Origin: Rhabdobacter roseus
GTDB taxonomy: Bacteria > Bacteroidota > Bacteroidia > Cytophagales > Spirosomataceae
NCBI RefSeq assembly: GCF_014202275.1
Contig: NZ_JACHGF010000001.1
Location: forward strand, 124,001 to 188,000
Direction of reading: 5' to 3'
Length of the DNA: 64,000 nt
Shown in pieces: positions 8,787 to 17,781 of the stretch. Within the stretch, counting starts at the first letter, position 1, and each line of letters begins with the position of its first letter. The notes below the pieces were generated by a model, which was not told where the DNA came from, did not search any database, and saw nothing but the letters and a program-made list of their open reading frames with translations. The translations under genes and the position numbers were made by a program.

Positions 8787-9471
8787 GCGCGGCTTTCTGT
8801 TTTAGCAAGTACCCCCGGCCTTTGATGGTATGGATGAGCTTGTCGTCAAAGTCCTTGTCGATCTTGTTGCGTAGGTAGTTGATGTACACCTCCACCACGT
8901 TGGTGTTGCTGCTGAAGTGAATGTCCCAGACGGCCTCCGCAATTTCGACCCGCGAAAGTACCCGCTCGCGGTTGCGGAGCAGGTATAGCAGTAAGTTAAA
9001 TTCGCGCGGGCTGAGGTTGATCTCCCGGCCGCTGCGGGTGACGCGGTTTTGCTCTACGTCTACCTCGATGTCGGCGTACTTATTGTTTTCAAAAATACCC
9101 TTTTCGAGCTGCTTGCGGCGCAGCTGGGCGTTGATGCGGGCCAGCAGCTCCCGAAAGTGAAACGGCTTGGCCAGGTAGTCGTCGGCCCCGGCTTCCAGCC
9201 CTTTGATTTTCTCCTCGTAGTCGCCCAGAGCGCTCAGGATGATGATGATGGACTTGATATTGCGCTTGCGGGTAATCTTACATACCTCGTAGCCGTCCAA
9301 GTCCGGTAGCATGATGTCCAGAATGATGACGTCGTAGTCGTTGACGGTGATCTGATTCAGGGCCTCGAAGCCCGACGTAACGGCCTCGACGAGAAAGCCC
9401 TGGTCGGCGAGGCCTTCCTTGATAAAAGAGGCCACGCGGTCGTCGTCTTCCACTAAAAGAAACTTCACCAT
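8776..9471 (-). CDS. OmpR/PhoB-family response regulator (CusR-like)
   Basis: A 231-residue two-domain regulator. The receiver domain has the acidic pair EDD near residue 8, the phosphoacceptor Asp52 in ILDIMLPD, and the conserved Lys in YLAKPFHFREL. The C-terminal winged helix follows from about residue 130 (LSPREFNLLLYLLRNRERVLSR, then VEVYINYLRNKID and TIKGRGYLL), which defines the OmpR class. It is expected to bind direct repeats upstream of the efflux genes. It starts 12 bases after the MutS-like gene ends and overlaps the kinase gene, so it probably shares a transcript with both. Confidence 0.93.
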   Translation of the reverse strand: MVKFLLVEDDDRVASFIKEGLADQGFLVEAVTSGFEALNQITVNDYDVIILDIMLPDLDGYEVCKITRKRNIKSIIIILSALGDYEEKIKGLEAGADDYLAKPFHFRELLARINAQLRRKQLEKGIFENNKYADIEVDVEQNRVTRSGREINLSPREFNLLLYLLRNRERVLSRVEIAEAVWDIHFSSNTNVVEVYINYLRNKIDKDFDDKLIHTIKGRGYLLKQKAAHES

Positions 9472-9483
9472 AGCGGGGTACTT

Positions 9484-11280
9484 TTAAGGATCTAACTCAA
9501 TACCCATCATGCGCATGAGTTCGCTGGCGTTGAAGCTCTGGCAAATACCTTCCTGGAGCTGGTAGTTGAAGGTCAGTGCGCCGTCCTGCACGTCGGAGCG
9601 GAAGTGGTAGTTGTGGACGTACGGCTGGGTCGCGCCCCATTCGCCCAGCTCCAGGTCGTGGGTCGATACGAGCCCGGCGGCCTGTTTGGGATGAAGCTGC
9701 CGGATCAGCGCTTCGGCCCCGCGGTGGCGGTCGGCGGAGTTAGTACCTTTCAGGATTTCGTCCAAGAGGTAAAAGATGGGGCTACCGGAGGTACTTTGGG
9801 AAAGCTCGATGAGCTGCCGGAGGCGTTTTAGTTCGGCGTAGAACGAGGAGGTACTTTCTTCCAGCGAGTCCTGCGTACGCATACTGCTGAATACCTGCAC
9901 CGGGGAGCAGGCCAAGCGCCGGGCGCAGACCACGGCCCCCATCTGGGCCAGCACCAGGTTGATACCCAGTGTGCGCAGAAAGGTACTTTTGCCCGACATG
10001 TTGGAGCCCGTAATGAGCACGGTCGTGCCGGTACCATGTAGGTTAAAATCATTGCTGACGCGCTTGCTGGCCGGTATGAGCGGGTGTGCCAGGGCTTCGG
10101 CCTCCACGCGTACGTCCTGCTCCCAGGTTACCTGCGGCAGGGGGTAGTTGGGCTGGGCGAAGGCAAAACCCGCCAGGCTATTCATGGCTTCGGTATCGGC
10201 GAGTACCTCCAGCCACTGGTCAAGTTGCGCTTGATGGCGCTCTTTCCAGGCTTCGAGTGCGGCCAGGCAGTGCAGGTCCCAGAGGAAAGGAATCCCGACG
10301 AAGATCAGGAAGAAGGGATGCAGGCGGTAGTCGAGGCGGGCAAACCAGTGCCCCAGCGTACGCAGGGTGGGGGCGGCCTGCTGGATAAGGCTGCGGCGTA
10401 GCTGCCACCAGCGCGTTTGGAAGGGCGCGTCGTGGGCCAGCTGCAGCAGGTCGGCGTAGGCCAGCAACGTGAGGCCTAAGTCGGTGGTGCGACTGGTGAG
10501 CGACTGGACCCCAGCGTTGTAGCGATTCAAGATCACCGCCTGCCAAACCAGGCTTAGCCAGAAGGGCCAGGCGGGCAAGGTACTTGTGAGCGCCAAAGTA
10601 CCCAACAACAGCGTAACAACGGGCCACCAGCGCCACCGCAACGATTGCCGCAGAGGTACTTCCATGGTTTCTTTGGCCCAGGCCCGCAAAGTACCTACCT
10701 GCTGGGCGGCGTGCTCGTGCAGGAGCGCGGTGGCCTCCCAGGCTTGTCGCCATTCGGCTTGCTTCTGAAATTCAGTAACGGACTCCTGGCGCATCATGAT
10801 TTCGTCCAGCTCGGCGTGGCGGGTGAGCCAGCGGGCCAGTCGGCGGCTGCCTTCGTCGGTACGGGTACGGTTAAGAAGGCGGTAGAGCGAATGCTTCCCA
10901 AAGAGATCGAGGTCGGCGGCGTAGGGATGGCCCAGGTCCAGGAAATGCTCGCCGGTATCTTTACGGCGAAACTGAAAATTCAGCCGCTCCAGCTCGTCAG
11001 TATTGATGGTTTGGAGGTTCCGGGCGAATTCACGCCGCCGCCGGGCGGCCTGTTGGCGGCGCATCAGTACCAGGTACAGTACCGTAGCCAATAGCGTAAG
11101 TACCCCCCAGGCCGCGTCATCGCTCCGGTCCCAGAGCGAGATTGATATCGGCACGGCGGCAAAGGTACCCAACCTACCCAGCGATAGCGAATTGAATTGC
11201 CGCTGGGCTGCGCGCTCAGCCTGGCGTGCAGCCTGCATCTGTTGATCAAAAAAAGAAGTAGGTGTGGGTAGGGATTGCAT
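9484..11280 (-). CDS. Membrane-attached MutS-family ATPase (not mismatch-repair MutS)
   Basis: About 598 residues from the ATG at 11280 (MQSLPTPTS), preferred over 11310 because it leaves a clean 4-base gap after the ABC gene. Two hydrophobic segments near residues 45-80 and another pair near 230-270 suggest membrane attachment. The C-terminal third is a MutS-type ATPase: Walker A TGSNMSGKSTFLRT, a MutS-like QDSLEESTSSFYAEL, Walker B IFYLLDEILKGTN and the STHDLELGE switch. The N-terminal mismatch-recognition domain with its Phe-x-Glu motif is absent, as is a Smr domain. The family is widespread in Bacteroidota and its role is not established. It is sandwiched between an ABC exporter and a two-component system. 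Confidence 0.82.
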   Translation of the reverse strand: MQSLPTPTSFFDQQMQAARQAERAAQRQFNSLSLGRLGTFAAVPISISLWDRSDDAAWGVLTLLATVLYLVLMRRQQAARRRREFARNLQTINTDELERLNFQFRRKDTGEHFLDLGHPYAADLDLFGKHSLYRLLNRTRTDEGSRRLARWLTRHAELDEIMMRQESVTEFQKQAEWRQAWEATALLHEHAAQQVGTLRAWAKETMEVPLRQSLRWRWWPVVTLLLGTLALTSTLPAWPFWLSLVWQAVILNRYNAGVQSLTSRTTDLGLTLLAYADLLQLAHDAPFQTRWWQLRRSLIQQAAPTLRTLGHWFARLDYRLHPFFLIFVGIPFLWDLHCLAALEAWKERHQAQLDQWLEVLADTEAMNSLAGFAFAQPNYPLPQVTWEQDVRVEAEALAHPLIPASKRVSNDFNLHGTGTTVLITGSNMSGKSTFLRTLGINLVLAQMGAVVCARRLACSPVQVFSSMRTQDSLEESTSSFYAELKRLRQLIELSQSTSGSPIFYLLDEILKGTNSADRHRGAEALIRQLHPKQAAGLVSTHDLELGEWGATQPYVHNYHFRSDVQDGALTFNYQLQEGICQSFNASELMRMMGIELDP

Positions 11281-11284
11281 ACGA

Positions 11285-13111
11285 TTACGACGGTACCTCG
11301 GCCGCTTCAAATTGTAACTTGATGAGGCTGGCGTAGAGCCCTCCGCTGAGTAAAGATAGTTCGTTATGTGAACCTGACTCGACGATTTGCCCCTCGCGGA
11401 TCACGTAGATGGTGTCTACCTTCCGAATGGTCGCCAGGCGGTGGGCGATCACGATCGTCGTGCGGTTTTTCATGAGCTCGTCGAGGGCGGCCTGTACTTG
11501 TTTCTCCGATTCTGCATCCAGCGAGCTGGTGGCTTCGTCCAGGATCAGGATCTTGGGGTCTTTCAGAATGGCCCGGGCAATGGCAATACGCTGCCGCTGC
11601 CCGCCCGAAAGCTTCACGCCGCGCTCGCCGACTACCGTCTGAAAATCTTCGGGAAAGGATTCAATAAAGGAAAGCGCGTTGGCTTTGCGGGCAGCCTCCC
11701 GCACTTCGGCCTCGGTGGCGTTGGGCTTACCATAGGCGATGTTCTCGTAGATCGTACCCCCAAACAGCATAACCTCTTGCGGTACCACGGCGATGTTGTT
11801 GCGTAGCTGGGTGAGCTGAAAGTCGGTAAGTACCTTGCCGTCGATCCGGATCTGGCCCGCCTGTGGCTCGTAAAAACGCATGAGCAGCTGAATGAGCGTA
11901 GACTTACCCGCGCCACTATACCCTACCAGGGCAATTTTTTCTCCCGCGCTTACGTCAAACGAGATTCCTTTCAGCACGGGTACATCCGGCCGCGACGGGT
12001 ACGAAAACTGCACGTCGTCGTAGCTGATATGGCCTACAACGGGCGTGATTTCAAGTACCTCTTCTTTGAGGTCTACTTCCGTCGTTTCGCCCATGATTTC
12101 CAGCAGTCGCTCCGATGCCCCGACGGTCTTGTTGATTTGGGCGTACATGTCACCCAGGCCGCCCATGGCCCCGCCAATGAAGGTCGTATAAAGTACAAAG
12201 GTGAAGAGGTCGGCAATGGTCATCTCGCCGGTTTGCACCAGATTGGCCCCGTACCAGATCACCCCCACAATACCCCCAAAGAGCGCAAAGATGATGAAGG
12301 AAACAAAGCCCCCGCGGAAGGTAGCCGCTTTGAGGGCGTTTTGGACTACCCGGTCCAGGGCGCTTTGGTACCGCCTTACTTCCAGGCGCTCGTTGGTAAA
12401 GGCTTTTACCACATTCACCGACTGCAGCGTTTCTTCGGCAATGACGTTGGCGGCGGCCAGTTCGTCCTGCGCTTTCTTGGAAAGGCGACGAATGTAGCGG
12501 CCAAAAAACATAGCAGCCACCACCATGACCGGAAAAGTAGCCAGCATGAAAGCCGTGAGTTTCCAAGACGTGAGGGAAATAAGCACAATACCTACCACCA
12601 AAGTGGCGATCTGCCGAAAGAACTCGGCGATGGTGAACGATAGCACATCCTGGAGCTGCGTAACGTCGGAGGTGATCCGGCTGGTGAGCTCACCCACGCG
12701 GCGTTGTTCCAGAAACGTAATGGGCAACGTGATGATCTTACCGTACACTTCGCGCCGGACGTCGGCCATGGCCCATTCGCTCACCCGCGAGAAGAGGTAG
12801 ATACGGAAGAAGGAGAAGATCGACTGAAAAACCAGCACCACGATCAGGAAGCCCGTGATCTGATTGATGGTGTAGGGCGATTTTCCCTCAATGACTTCAA
12901 TGATACTACCGACCAGCTTGGGAAATGCCAGCGAAGTACCCGTAGAAAGTACCAGGAATACAAACCCCGCGATGAAATACCACTTATAGGGAAGCGTATA
13001 CCGAAAAAGCTGTAATGTCTTTTTCAGGCCTTCCCAGCTTATTTTTTTTACCGCCAGGGGCGATTCTTCGTTATCGTCACTAGCTCCTCTGCCAAAGCGT
13101 CTTTTTGCCAT
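11285..13111 (-). CDS. ABC exporter half-transporter (fused permease and ATPase, MsbA-like)
   Basis: A 608-residue type IV ABC exporter. The permease (about 25-330) has six helices, with the coupling region near EWAMADVRREVYGKIITLP. The ATPase carries Walker A GYSGAGKSTLIQLL, the Q-loop region VPQEVMLFGGTIYENI, the signature LSGGQRQRIAIARA, Walker B ILILDEATSSLD and the H-loop IVIAHRL. It would act as a homodimer and export a lipid or drug-like substrate; the substrate cannot be told. It lies 58 bases downstream of gldB and 4 bases upstream of the MutS-like gene, in what looks like one transcription unit. Confidence 0.92.
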   Translation of the reverse strand: MAKRRFGRGASDDNEESPLAVKKISWEGLKKTLQLFRYTLPYKWYFIAGFVFLVLSTGTSLAFPKLVGSIIEVIEGKSPYTINQITGFLIVVLVFQSIFSFFRIYLFSRVSEWAMADVRREVYGKIITLPITFLEQRRVGELTSRITSDVTQLQDVLSFTIAEFFRQIATLVVGIVLISLTSWKLTAFMLATFPVMVVAAMFFGRYIRRLSKKAQDELAAANVIAEETLQSVNVVKAFTNERLEVRRYQSALDRVVQNALKAATFRGGFVSFIIFALFGGIVGVIWYGANLVQTGEMTIADLFTFVLYTTFIGGAMGGLGDMYAQINKTVGASERLLEIMGETTEVDLKEEVLEITPVVGHISYDDVQFSYPSRPDVPVLKGISFDVSAGEKIALVGYSGAGKSTLIQLLMRFYEPQAGQIRIDGKVLTDFQLTQLRNNIAVVPQEVMLFGGTIYENIAYGKPNATEAEVREAARKANALSFIESFPEDFQTVVGERGVKLSGGQRQRIAIARAILKDPKILILDEATSSLDAESEKQVQAALDELMKNRTTIVIAHRLATIRKVDTIYVIREGQIVESGSHNELSLLSGGLYASLIKLQFEAAEVPS

Positions 13112-13169
13112 AATAATGATTCGGTACGTAGCTCGTATTTGGGTTTATTCTAAAATATCCTGTCTTTGT

Positions 13170-14171
13170 TTACTCTTCGTCCAGCTGCCCTTTGTAGCCC
13201 GACTCCTGCAAAAGCTGCCGGGCGTTGGCCATCTTCATCAGCTCCGGAAGGCTTACTTCCGGGTGCTCGGCCAGGTACTTACTCACGATGCGCCAGCCGA
13301 TCCAGCGGCCAATGCCGCCGGGTACTTCGGGGCCCATCTCGGACGTAAAGGGGCGTTCACCCACGTACTTTTGTTTTTTTAATTCACTGCTTTCATAGAG
13401 CAGTTTATTTTCTACTAAAAAGGCCCACAGCTGCGTCTGACTGTTGTAAGCACGGCTCAAGTCTCTTTCCGAAAAGCCCAGCAGCAGGCTGTCGGGCGTT
13501 TGCGGGGCCATGTGTTTCACAAATTCGAAGGCTTTGCCGTACCCGATCATATCGGCCAGCAGCGTACGATCAGCGGGATCGATCCGATTGTATTTATCCG
13601 ATAAAAAAAACAAAATGGCGGGTACCAGCGCCGCAGGCTGGTAGCGGTGCAGCTGGTAGTCATATACCTGAGGACGGTACCTTGCCTGCGGCCCGCCGAA
13701 GTAGTCGAGGCCAATGACGATCAAACTATCGGATATATAGAGATCATTGCCCAAAAAACCCGTGACAATCGTGGCTACGCGCGGAGGCGTAAAATCGGGA
13801 TAGTAGTAGGTCAGGTACCTAAAAGCCTCCCGTAGCTCCTGCGCCGGATCGTTGGAATTGGTACTAAACAAGGAATCGAGTTTCTGCTTGAAACCCCGCA
13901 GCTCATTATTACGTAAATTAGTGTATAGTTGAGTGGCGAGAAGCGTATCGGCTGCCGGAAAATCGGTAAAGTAGTGGTGGGAGAGGTACGGATATTTCAT
14001 AAGAAACTCCCGAACCGCTTCTACAGACTCACAGGCGAAGAGTTCATTTTCGAGGCGTTCGACGGTTAAAACTACTTGAACGTGGCTTACATCAGGGTGG
14101 CGATCGGAAGTTCCACAGGCCAGTATTCCGCTGAGCAAGCTCCCCAGAAGCAGTAATCGAGTAAAGTACAT
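13170..14171 (-). CDS. gldB: Gliding motility lipoprotein GldB
   Basis: A 333-residue lipoprotein. The start MYFTRLLLL at 14171 is chosen because it gives a signal with lipobox GILAC (Cys19); an upstream frame to 14294 has no signal character. The body matches GldB: VERLENELFACES near the mature N-terminus, LRNNELRGFKQKLDSLF, FRYLTYYYPDFTPPRVATIVTGF, SLIVIGLDYFGG, and GGIGRWIGWRIVSKYLAEHPE near the end. GldB is required for gliding and is linked to T9SS in Flavobacterium johnsoniae. Here it leads a run of minus-strand genes and sits 16-19 kb from porV and porU. Confidence 0.9.
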   Translation of the reverse strand: MYFTRLLLLGSLLSGILACGTSDRHPDVSHVQVVLTVERLENELFACESVEAVREFLMKYPYLSHHYFTDFPAADTLLATQLYTNLRNNELRGFKQKLDSLFSTNSNDPAQELREAFRYLTYYYPDFTPPRVATIVTGFLGNDLYISDSLIVIGLDYFGGPQARYRPQVYDYQLHRYQPAALVPAILFFLSDKYNRIDPADRTLLADMIGYGKAFEFVKHMAPQTPDSLLLGFSERDLSRAYNSQTQLWAFLVENKLLYESSELKKQKYVGERPFTSEMGPEVPGGIGRWIGWRIVSKYLAEHPEVSLPELMKMANARQLLQESGYKGQLDEE

Positions 14172-14207
14172 TCTCGCAGAAGTCAGAAAACACGGTAATA
14201 AAACACG

Positions 14208-14215
14208 CAAAAGTA
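14208..14215 (-). promoter_or_regulatory. -7 box of the gldB promoter
   Basis: On the minus strand this is TACTTTTG, a full match to TAnnTTTG, 37 bases upstream of the gldB ATG. No exact -33 TTTG precedes it, only a T-rich stretch. Confidence 0.5.
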
Positions 14216-14292
14216 AATAAAAAGTTGCAGTAAAAGGCCTTTCATTCCGAGGGAAAAGGGCCAACCCTAAAACTACCCAGTAGGGGTAACGC

Positions 14293-14307
14293 ATTCTAAA
14301 CTAGAAT
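14293..14307. promoter_or_regulatory. Palindrome between gldB and the SDR gene
   Basis: ATTCTA-AAC-TAGAAT is a perfect inverted repeat with 6-base arms and a 3-base centre, ending 8 bases before the SDR start codon. Its size and position suit a dimeric repressor site, but nothing identifies a cognate protein. It could be chance in an AT-rich gap. Confidence 0.3.
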
Positions 14308-14315
14308 AAATACCT

Positions 14316-15194
14316 ATGAAGGATATTTCAGGCAAGACAGTAAGTATACTTGGTTGCGGGTGGTTAGGCCTTCCGCTGGCGGAGCATCTTCTGGCTCATC
14401 CGGCTGGGTTCTCCGTAAAAGGTAGTACGACGACTCCTGAAAAATTAGCTTTGTTGGCTAGCCGCGGCATTGATCCCCACCACCTTTCTTTTACTCCTTC
14501 CCCGCAAGGAGAGCACGTAGAGGCCTTTTTTGAGAGCGAAAGCTTAGTTGTAGATATTCCGCCCCGCCTTTCGAAACAAGGTGAGGAGTTTCATCCTCAG
14601 CAGCTTGAGCATATCGTTAGGCTCGTAGAAAAATCTCCGATCAAGAACATAATTTACCTTAGCTCTACCTCGGTGTACCCCGCGCTCAACCGCCTGGTTA
14701 CGGAGGAGGACGTCCGTCAGCCTGATGAGTCGGCTTCACCAGCTTTAGTAAAGGCCGAGCAGCAGATGGCTTCGCTTCGGGCTGATCGCCACGTGACCAT
14801 ACTGCGCTGCGGGGGGCTGATGGGGTACGATCGCATTCCGGGGAAGTACGTTAAAGGGCAAAAAAACCTGACAACGGGTTCAGTGCCCGTCAACTATGTA
14901 CACCGGGATGACGTTATTGCGCTCATAGCCAGGATTCTGGAAGATAATGAAGTGACAGACAGTACCTTTAACGTAGTAGCCCCTTTCCATCCAACGCGTC
15001 GGGAAGTCTACGAAGCATCCTGTGCACAATTTGGCTGGGAAAGCCCCACTTTTCTGCCAACAGCCCCTAATGAAAGCTTCAAGATTGTGGTGGGGGATAA
15101 AGTTTGCTCCAGCTATGATTTTTCATTCCGGTTTCCGAACCCCCTGCACTTCTATTATACTCAGGCGCAATCTGTAACCGAACCCAAGGCATGA
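14316..15194 (+). CDS. NAD(P)-binding SDR-family oxidoreductase/epimerase (YeeZ-like)
   Basis: A 292-residue Rossmann-fold protein. The nucleotide site SILGCGWLGLPLAEHL has the form GxGxxG with Cys in the second position. The catalytic region IIYLSSTSVYPAL carries the Ser and Tyr of extended SDRs, but the YxxxK lysine is not obvious: the Tyr is followed by PAL. The GG-rich LRCGGLMGYDR and VNYVHRDDVIALI fit atypical extended SDRs of the YeeZ type. Substrate unknown. It is divergent from gldB, with an operator-like palindrome just upstream, and has no clear functional link to its neighbours. Confidence 0.75.
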   Translation: MKDISGKTVSILGCGWLGLPLAEHLLAHPAGFSVKGSTTTPEKLALLASRGIDPHHLSFTPSPQGEHVEAFFESESLVVDIPPRLSKQGEEFHPQQLEHIVRLVEKSPIKNIIYLSSTSVYPALNRLVTEEDVRQPDESASPALVKAEQQMASLRADRHVTILRCGGLMGYDRIPGKYVKGQKNLTTGSVPVNYVHRDDVIALIARILEDNEVTDSTFNVVAPFHPTRREVYEASCAQFGWESPTFLPTAPNESFKIVVGDKVCSSYDFSFRFPNPLHFYYTQAQSVTEPKA

Positions 15195-15421
15195 TTTTAA
15201 TAATTAACTGTGGAATTAAAGTTAAATAAAGTTTAGACAGTTTTGAAGAGAGAGATTTTACGAGGGCGGGGCAGCATAGCGGGAAGAGGAGAAGAGAGTG
15301 GGGGTAAAAATAGGAGTTTAGAGGTAATTAGTGCGCAGAAACTCAGAAGGGGCCGACGGAAGCAGGAAGTAATACCTAGAACTTTGTTTATCTTTTGCCA
15401 TTAAAAATTACACAAATAATA

Positions 15422-15454
15422 TTTGCACTTTTGTTTAAGATTTACGTATCTTTG
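15422..15454 (+). promoter_or_regulatory. Promoter of the ECF sigma gene
   Basis: TTTG at 15422-15425 and TATCTTTG at 15447-15454 are separated by 21 bases and match both elements of the Bacteroidota housekeeping promoter. The start codon follows 26 bases after the -7 box. The rest of the 286-base gap (15195-15480) shows no gene. Confidence 0.65.
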
Positions 15455-15480
15455 GTTCAACAAAAATAAATTCATACTTT

Positions 15481-15993
15481 ATGACAGCGATTGAGTTCAC
15501 ATATAACATCCATCAGGTATCGAAGTCCCTGAAGCCGTTTGCTATGCGCTTAACCCGCGACTCAGAAGATGCCAACGATTTGTTGCAAGACACCCTTCTG
15601 AAAGCTTTCACCAACCGCGAGAAGTACACCGACGGTACTAACCTCAAAGCTTGGTTGTATACGATCATGAAGAATACCTTCATTACGAACTACCAGCGGA
15701 TGGTGCGCAAGAACACCTTCATTGATACTACCGATAACCTGCACTACATCAATTCGATGGAAAGTACCACCGACAACGGGGCCTATTCCAGCTTTGCGAT
15801 GGAAGATATCAACGGAGCTATTAAAGCTTTAGATAAGGCTTACCAGGTACCTTTCATGATGCATTTCCGGGGCTTTAAGTACCACGAGATAGCCGCCAAG
15901 CTGGATATTCCGATCGGTACGGTAAAGAATCGCATTCACATAGCCCGTAAGGAACTGAAAAGTAAACTAAGGATGTACTCGCACCTGGATTAA
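15481..15993 (+). CDS. ECF-family RNA polymerase sigma factor, next to carotenoid genes
   Basis: A 170-residue sigma factor with only regions 2 and 4. Region 2 reads MRLTRDSEDANDLLQDTLLKAFTNREKY and continues LKAWLYTIMKNTFITNYQR. Region 4 shows the helix-turn-helix VPFMMHFRGFKYHEIAAKL followed by IPIGTVKNRIHIARKEL. It is transcribed towards crtI and crtB, from which it is separated by an intrinsic terminator. No anti-sigma gene is adjacent, so how it is controlled is unclear. A role in stress- or light-linked pigment expression is an inference from position, by analogy with CarQ in Myxococcus. Confidence 0.9.
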   Translation: MTAIEFTYNIHQVSKSLKPFAMRLTRDSEDANDLLQDTLLKAFTNREKYTDGTNLKAWLYTIMKNTFITNYQRMVRKNTFIDTTDNLHYINSMESTTDNGAYSSFAMEDINGAIKALDKAYQVPFMMHFRGFKYHEIAAKLDIPIGTVKNRIHIARKELKSKLRMYSHLD

Positions 15994-16120
15994 CCAGATA
16001 CGAGAGAACGGCTACCTGGCGTTCCACGGAATCTACTATACAATTCAAAGAAGAAACTAATCAGCCCTGAGGTTGAAAGTACCATTAATATGATTTTTGG
16101 TTAAAAGAGGAAGGTTTGGA

Positions 16121-16156
16121 AAAAGTTAGATAGAACTCTGTCTAACTTTTTTTTTG
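16121..16156 (+). terminator. Intrinsic terminator after the sigma gene
   Basis: AAAAGTTAGA (16121-16130) pairs perfectly with TCTAACTTTT (16141-16150) around a 10-base loop, followed by more T residues to about 16155. It lies 128 bases after the sigma stop and 36 bases before crtI, separating the two units. Confidence 0.8.
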
Positions 16157-16191
16157 CTTTTAAATTACAAAAAATACGAGTTTATTGCCGA

Positions 16192-17685
16192 ATGGATACC
16201 GCCCCCCCCCCTAACAGAGTTATCGTAATTGGTGCCGGATTTGCCGGCCTTTCTGCTGCTACTCAGCTGGCCCATTGGGGTTATGATGTAACGCTACTGG
16301 AAAAAAACAGCCAGGCCGGTGGCCGAGCGCGCGTGTTTGAAGCTGAGGGCTTTACCTTTGACATGGGCCCTAGCTGGTACTGGATGCCCGATGTCTTCGA
16401 AAAGTACTTTGCGCAGTTCGGGAAGCAACCCGCTGACTACTACGACCTGGTCCGACTGGACCCTTCTTACAAAGTCATTTTCAACGCCGCCGAGAGCGTG
16501 GATTTGCCCGCCGATTTGCCGGGGCTAAAAAGCCTATTTGAGTCGATGGAGGCCGGTAGCGGCGCCCGGTTGGATGAATTCCTGCGGCAAGCGGCCTATA
16601 AGTACCAGGTAGGTATCCACGACTTTGTATGGAAGCCGAGCCGCAAACTTTCTGAATTCATAAGTTTAAAGTTACTGTACGACGTAGCTCGGCTGGATGT
16701 ATTTAAACCTTTTTCCTCCCACGTACGTAAGTTTTTTAAGGATTCGCGGCTGCTGCAGCTGGTCGAGTTTCCCATTCTTTTTTTAGGGGCCACGCCCGCC
16801 AATACGCCCGCTATGTATAGCCTCATGAACTACGCCGAAATGACCAAAGGGACCTGGTACCCCCTGGGAGGGATGCACGAGATTGTGCGGGGGATGGTGG
16901 CGCTGGCGGAAGAAAAGGGCGTGAAGGTACTTTTGAACCAGAATGTACTGAATATAGAGGTAGAAAATGGCTTGGCGCGCCGGGTGGTGACGGAGGCCGG
17001 AATTTTTGAAGCCCAGGTAGTGGTGGCCGGTGCCGACTACCACCACGTCGATAGCCAGCTCCTGGATCCCGCGTACCAAAATTACGACCAGGCGTACTGG
17101 GATAAGCGTACCATGGCACCTTCGTCGCTGCTCTACTACCTGGGCGTAAACAAACGCCTACCCCGGCTGCTGCACCATAATTTATTTTTCGACGAAGATT
17201 TTGCCATCCACGCCCAGGAAATCTACGAAACGCCCCGCTGGCCTTCCAAGCCGCTGTTCTATGTGTCGGCACCTTCCAAAACCGATCCTTCCGTAGCGCC
17301 CGAAGGTAGTGAAAACCTGTTTTTGCTCATTCCGGTGGCACCCGGCCTGACGGACGACACCGAAACGGTGCGAGAAAAATACTATAACCTCATTATGGAG
17401 CGGCTCGAGGCCTACGTAGGCGAACCCATCCGTCCCCACGTCGTTTTTAAACGCACCTACGCCCACCGGGATTTCATCCAGGACTATAACGCGTTTCGGG
17501 GCAATGCCTACGGCCTGGCCAATACCCTCCGGCAAACGGCTATTTTGAAACCCAGCCTTAAAAGCAAAAAAGTGAAAAATCTGTACTACACCGGCCAGCT
17601 TACGGTACCTGGGCCCGGTGTGCCACCGTCCCTTATTTCGGGGCTAGTGGTAGCGCGTGAGCTGGCCAAGGAATATCCTAAATAA
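16192..17685 (+). CDS. crtI: Phytoene desaturase (carotenoid biosynthesis)
   Basis: A 497-residue FAD-dependent desaturase that introduces double bonds into phytoene to give coloured carotenes such as lycopene. The FAD site [21 protein letters not shown] is at residues 10-30, followed by [17 protein letters not shown] CrtI-type C-terminus is clear: [22 protein letters not shown]. The start ATG is followed by codons 4-7 formed from a run of ten C residues (MDTAPPPN), and no alternative Met occurs before the FAD motif. It is followed by crtB about 96 bases downstream; the two give the core of a C40 pathway, with GGPP synthase and cyclase elsewhere. Confidence 0.95.
   Translation: MDTAPPPNRVIVIGAGFAGLSAATQLAHWGYDVTLLEKNSQAGGRARVFEAEGFTFDMGPSWYWMPDVFEKYFAQFGKQPADYYDLVRLDPSYKVIFNAAESVDLPADLPGLKSLFESMEAGSGARLDEFLRQAAYKYQVGIHDFVWKPSRKLSEFISLKLLYDVARLDVFKPFSSHVRKFFKDSRLLQLVEFPILFLGATPANTPAMYSLMNYAEMTKGTWYPLGGMHEIVRGMVALAEEKGVKVLLNQNVLNIEVENGLARRVVTEAGIFEAQVVVAGADYHHVDSQLLDPAYQNYDQAYWDKRTMAPSSLLYYLGVNKRLPRLLHHNLFFDEDFAIHAQEIYETPRWPSKPLFYVSAPSKTDPSVAPEGSENLFLLIPVAPGLTDDTETVREKYYNLIMERLEAYVGEPIRPHVVFKRTYAHRDFIQDYNAFRGNAYGLANTLRQTAILKPSLKSKKVKNLYYTGQLTVPGPGVPPSLISGLVVARELAKEYPK
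16202..16211 (+). repeat. Ten-base poly-C tract inside the crtI start region
   Basis: Ten consecutive C residues occupy codons 4 to 7 of crtI, encoding Ala-Pro-Pro-Pro. A gain or loss of one base would shift the frame within the first eight codons. Tracts of this length are prone to slipped-strand errors, so this is a candidate phase-variation site for pigment. Confidence 0.8.
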
Positions 17686-17781
17686 AATATTGTTTAGCGA
17701 AATGTGGAAATTGCTTCAACAATACTAGGAGTTCCTGGTTATATTCATGTAATTTACAAAAAAGGCCCAAAATCGAATCTC

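Noticed and set aside
9484-11280. A DNA mismatch repair MutS
   Set aside because: The mismatch-binding domain and its Phe-x-Glu motif are absent, and membrane helices are present; only the ATPase is shared.
9481-11300. The iterated word acting as a strand-biased motif such as Chi or KOPS
   Set aside because: In this stretch both orientations are about equally frequent (7 AGTACC, 6 GGTACT), so there is no visible strand bias.
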